Shown here: in pieces, positions 61,086 through 64,000 of the stretch
Layout of the letters: every line of letters begins with the position of its first letter
Position numbering within the stretch: position 1 is the stretch's first letter
Source: Arenicola marina
Lineage: Eukaryota; Annelida; Polychaeta; Arenicolidae
Assembly (NCBI GenBank): GCA_964019135.1
Contig: OZ025257.1
Coordinates: 23,296,352-23,360,351 of the forward strand
DNA: 64,000 bases
Reading direction: 5' to 3'
Made by a program: the position numbers and the translations under genes
Notes under the pieces: generated by a model
Told to the model about the DNA's origin: nothing
Database searches by the model: none
Seen by the model: only the letters and a program-made list of their open reading frames with translations

Positions 61086-62773
61086 ACAAACCTTTACAAA
61101 CCCCAAAAAATGATCGATATTAGACGTAGGGCGTTTTAATATAGCAATACAGATTGGTCATACATATTTCATTGCATGAGTATATGCTGCTCTATGCCAG
61201 CAAGATACACTAATGTTTAACATGTTGTCAACTTCGCTCTCGCAGACCTCGAAATTGGGCTGTTTTCCTAAAATATGAGCTGTTAATGACTTGAATTGTA
61301 TAAATACAAGCTAAGGTATACACTGCATGTATCTACAATCAAATAAAAAAATATTTCTTTGAATGTGGCAGCATATCAATGCAAGGCTTTGAGCAGTGAT
61401 GGTACGATTGTATGGAGGGCCCGGCTCACAACACAGGTAAGCGTGGTAAGGTCTCTAACATGTTTCCTATGTTCAGACAACCCGTGTTTCAATTTAATAT
61501 ACTTACTGGATATGTGGTATATGATCATACACATTATTGAAACGCCCACATTAAGGATGCTGCAGTTTCGTGGATATCTGGGGCTCCCGCCACCGTCTCA
61601 CGGCGGCCAATCCCACAAGATTCTTCCACACCTGTTTAGCCGGAAAGCTGCATTCAAGACGGCCCTGTTCGAGACATCCTAACAATTCGTACTTGCTCAG
61701 AACACCCATAATATTTACTAAAAAAAAACGCGCATGACATCCCAGCCAACACAAAGACGTTCTAGTTACAACAAGGGCGCGGAAACGTTTTCACAGGACG
61801 TTATAATGCCGATATTTTGTAGAGGTGTTTTATGGGTTCACAAATAATTTCTAGGACGTGTTTAGTACCGTTTTTAACGGGTTAGAAACGTTTTAAAAAC
61901 GATATACAACGTTTATTAGATGACAAGTGATTTGGATTTTGTTTTAATGCATTGTATGACATTAATAAAATCATTCTGATGATATTTCCATGCCATGCCA
62001 GCAAAAAGGAATTTATGCAACTGCAATTGATTTCACTTCGAAGGCTGTTATTGCAATAATATATGCAATAATTCTTAGCCTTGCCCGTGATATCAAACAA
62101 CCACATGTTTGTACTTAGTGGTAAACGTCATAAGGTGTTACGTTTTGCGATGCTGTGTAATAAGTGGAAGTAAAAATATCAATAACAATTAACACATAAG
62201 GAATCCAGTAATATTATTAAGTTATGTCTGGTTTTTATATATATTTATTTTTATTTAATCGGCAAATAACAATGAGAGGATCATCATTATATATTTTACA
62301 TTTGATTAGGTCAATTTCATCTCTTAATTACCCCATGTCTTTTATTTAAACAGTGCTCCTTTCTAGGGTTAAATGCAGTTTTTCATTTCTTCACAGACTT
62401 ATTTGACGTCATTGTACTCCTCTCTAATTCATATTTACATATTTTGCAATGGTTTATTAGTTTATTCACTCGACTGTTGACTTGCAAAAAACTCCATTTT
62501 AATATAATCCAAAAACTAAAATTAGACAAATTGAAAAAAGAATTAATCATAGATAAAAACAGATGTACCTTACATAATTTTTCTCATGAGCTGAGATCTA
62601 TATCTACGTTAAATATATCTCAAACAAAAATGTAGGTACACATTATTTGACATCAAATATTTGCTCAATACAAAGGGCATGATCGATTGAGGATTTATAT
62701 AATGGCACAATATTTAAGTTATTAAAATCAAGTATTTTTTATTTCATAATGTTATTCATATTCAAAGATTTAT

Positions 62774-62777
62774 TTAA
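62774..62777. other. Empty target site of the TTAA-flanked element
   Basis: Single TTAA in TTTATTTAAATAAAGC, aligned with the two TTAA copies around the 663-bp insertion in copy 1. It represents the pre-insertion state or a precise excision. Confidence 0.7.
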
Positions 62778-63004
62778 ATAAAGCTGAGTTATAGCTTGCT
62801 ACGTACACAAAATGTGTACAGCTTATAGAAAAGACCAGCATGCCAGACGGTCGTGTTAAACATGCTGGGTCGATCCAACAATCCTACCTAAAGTTTGGAG
62901 CCTCGTTCTCTACTATAGTTGATACACTCTCGCACCTCGAAAGATGCAAACGCGCTACATAGACATTTCTTAATAAGCGCTCTATTTGCACGAAGGGCAC
63001 CCGA

Positions 63005-63240
63005 TATCTACGTTTTATTGTAACCGCCCTTTATTTAGGTCTATTGTAACCGCCATTCACTTACGTCTTTTGTAACCGCCCTTTACTTACGTCTACTGTA
63101 ACATCCATTCACTTACGTCTATTGTAACCGCCCTTAACTTACGTCTATGGTAACCGTCATTTACTAACGTCTATTGTAAACCGCCATTCACGTACTTCTA
63201 TTGTAACCGCCATATACTTAGGTCTATTGCAACCGATATT
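63005..63240. repeat. 26-bp minisatellite, copy 2
   Basis: About nine units related to TCTATTGTAACCGCCATTC, matching 41470-41650 but with more copies and more variants. Confidence 0.85.
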
Positions 63241-63255
63241 TACACCAATACATGT

Positions 63256-63420
63256 TCATTTAGTCAATACACGAACCCGGGATTTGGACTTAGACTTGTC
63301 TCCTCTGTCAATAGAGCTGCTGCTCTTTTCCGATGATGCTGACACGGCGTTACAACAGCGTTCGATAGAGTCAAAATTATGATTGACATATATCCGTGAG
63401 AATGCCAGCGATTTCAGTCG
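63256..63420 (-). other. Open 54-codon frame after the glycosyltransferase stop
   Basis: Immediately after the gene's TGA (63421-63423) the same frame stays open for 54 codons (starting RLKSLAFSRIYV) to a TGA at 63256-63258. The aligned paralogous frame at 41666-41878 is open too and has no stop at the position of the TGA. The stop context is AAA TGA CGA; a C after the stop is known to weaken termination. It could be a former C-terminus, a readthrough extension or a chance open 3' UTR. Confidence 0.4.
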
Positions 63421-64000
63421 TCATTTAAGTTGCCTGTAACTGCCTTTCTTCTTGGCCTTGTTAAATTGCTCCTCGAAGATACGTCCGGTGTCCTCATCAT
63501 CAAAACTCCCGAAGGCGCCATACAGGGAGTGGAATCTGAGCACCGAGCTGGAGACGCCCCCAAACCAGTCTACGATCTCAGTGGACGAGGCGCCCTTCAA
63601 GCGGTCACGTGGTGCCACCACGTGGACTTCATCCGGGTCCTTGTGGTCGCTACCCAAGATGGCAGCCGAGGAGTTGCTGTCAATACGATAGAGAGACTGA
63701 GACTGAGAGGCGCGCACCGACTCGGGCACTTTGGGGTGGGTCAGGAAGGTGCTGGCACGATATTTACCCTCAAACTGCTGGTCGAAGGCTGTCAGCTTGA
63801 TATGATGGATCAAGATACACGTAGGTGGTTTCGGCTGCGAGTCGCAGTGAAAGCGAGGCAGGATGACCGTTCGGTTTAGGATCTGGCCGATGGCCAGGGC
63901 ACTCTTTAAGGCGTCTAACTCCCAGGCCCACTCCCATCTCGAAGCGTTGGAGCTCACGGCAGGGGCCGAGTACGTCAGATACCTCCGCGTCTCGCTGCTG
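63421..64000 (-). CDS. Probable glycosyltransferase, 3'-terminal coding exon (partial)
   Basis: The open frame enters from the window edge and runs about 192 codons to TGA at 63421-63423. A GTG at 63955-63957 is internal and not a start: the frame continues upstream through RRYLTYSAPAV. The motif ALKSALAIGQILNRTVILP followed by RFHC resembles the start of the catalytic region in Golgi sugar-nucleotide transferases (fucosyltransferase-like or nucleotide-diphospho-sugar transferase families), where a long helix precedes an NRT/LP strand. Three N-glycosylation sequons (NAS, NRT, NSS) suit a lumenal enzyme. The acidic stretch FDDEDTGRIFEEQF and the lysine-rich end KKKGSYRQLK close the protein. 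No catalytic residue can be assigned. A class of invertebrate uncharacterised glycosyltransferases is the best guess; the exact family is uncertain. Confidence 0.7.
   Translation of the reverse strand, partial: SSETRRYLTYSAPAVSSNASRWEWAWELDALKSALAIGQILNRTVILPRFHCDSQPKPPTCILIHHIKLTAFDQQFEGKYRASTFLTHPKVPESVRASQSQSLYRIDSNSSAAILGSDHKDPDEVHVVAPRDRLKGASSTEIVDWFGGVSSSVLRFHSLYGAFGSFDDEDTGRIFEEQFNKAKKKGSYRQLK

Larger units (their letters stand above)
60479..63414 (+). repeat. Segmental duplication, copy 2
   Basis: Paralogue of 38245-41823 in the same orientation. It lacks the hairpin array and the 663-bp element. It has its own inserts: a 37-bp repeat (60955-61085), about 85 bp near 61405-61490, and an AT-rich block (62170-62610). 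The right end abuts the glycosyltransferase stop codon. Confidence 0.85.

Noticed and set aside
63430-63879. 149-codon plus-strand frame at the right end
   Set aside because: Antisense shadow of the glycosyltransferase exon. The minus-strand frame extends to the window edge and carries the recognisable motif.

Overview
This window is metazoan nuclear DNA, almost entirely non-coding and dominated by repeats. Spliced exons, a polyadenylation signal, tRNA-derived SINEs, MITE-like elements, many minisatellites and a 200-N scaffold gap rule out a prokaryote. The repeat types (SINEs with CCAA-type tails, GTCT microsatellites next to hairpins, AGGTCA-rich repeats) suggest a marine invertebrate, perhaps a mollusc or other lophotrochozoan. 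The species is an inference; no diagnostic gene is complete.

Layout. 1-29827: about 3.5 tandem copies (A-D) of a 6.5-8.5 kb non-coding unit with nested long inverted repeats, 38-bp subrepeats and two SINEs. Unit boundaries are 1363, 9881, 18207 and 24739; the array runs into a 200-N gap (29828-30027). 30028-38000: mostly unique sequence with C/G-rich 16-bp minisatellites in inverted orientation, a 69-bp repeat and a tRNA-derived SINE. About 38.2-41.8 kb and 60.5-63.4 kb form a diverged direct segmental duplication. 43-52 kb: dispersed elements with GTCT microsatellites, hairpins and nuclear-receptor-type AGGTCA half-sites, including an apparently identical 3028-bp tandem duplication (45443-48470 and 48471-51498). 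52.7-54.4 kb: a 20-bp minisatellite and two MITE-like elements. 55.1-56.7 kb: the 3' part of a probable multi-exon gene on the + strand. 59.0-60.44 kb: about 62 copies of a 23-bp minisatellite. 63421-64000: the 3'-terminal coding exon of a probable glycosyltransferase on the - strand, running off the window.

Only two loci look protein-coding. The terminal gene contains a motif typical of the N-terminal region of sugar-nucleotide transferases. The 55-56.7 kb gene encodes an acidic helical protein of unknown family with a hydrophobic C-terminus. The most interesting signals are evolutionary: hairpin-templated rearrangements in units C and D, a filled/empty-site pair for a TTAA-flanked element, a single 23-bp seed in one paralogue against a 62-copy array in the other, and an open 54-codon frame after the glycosyltransferase stop that also stays open in the paralogous segment. 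All similarities were judged by eye; no alignment or database search was run.
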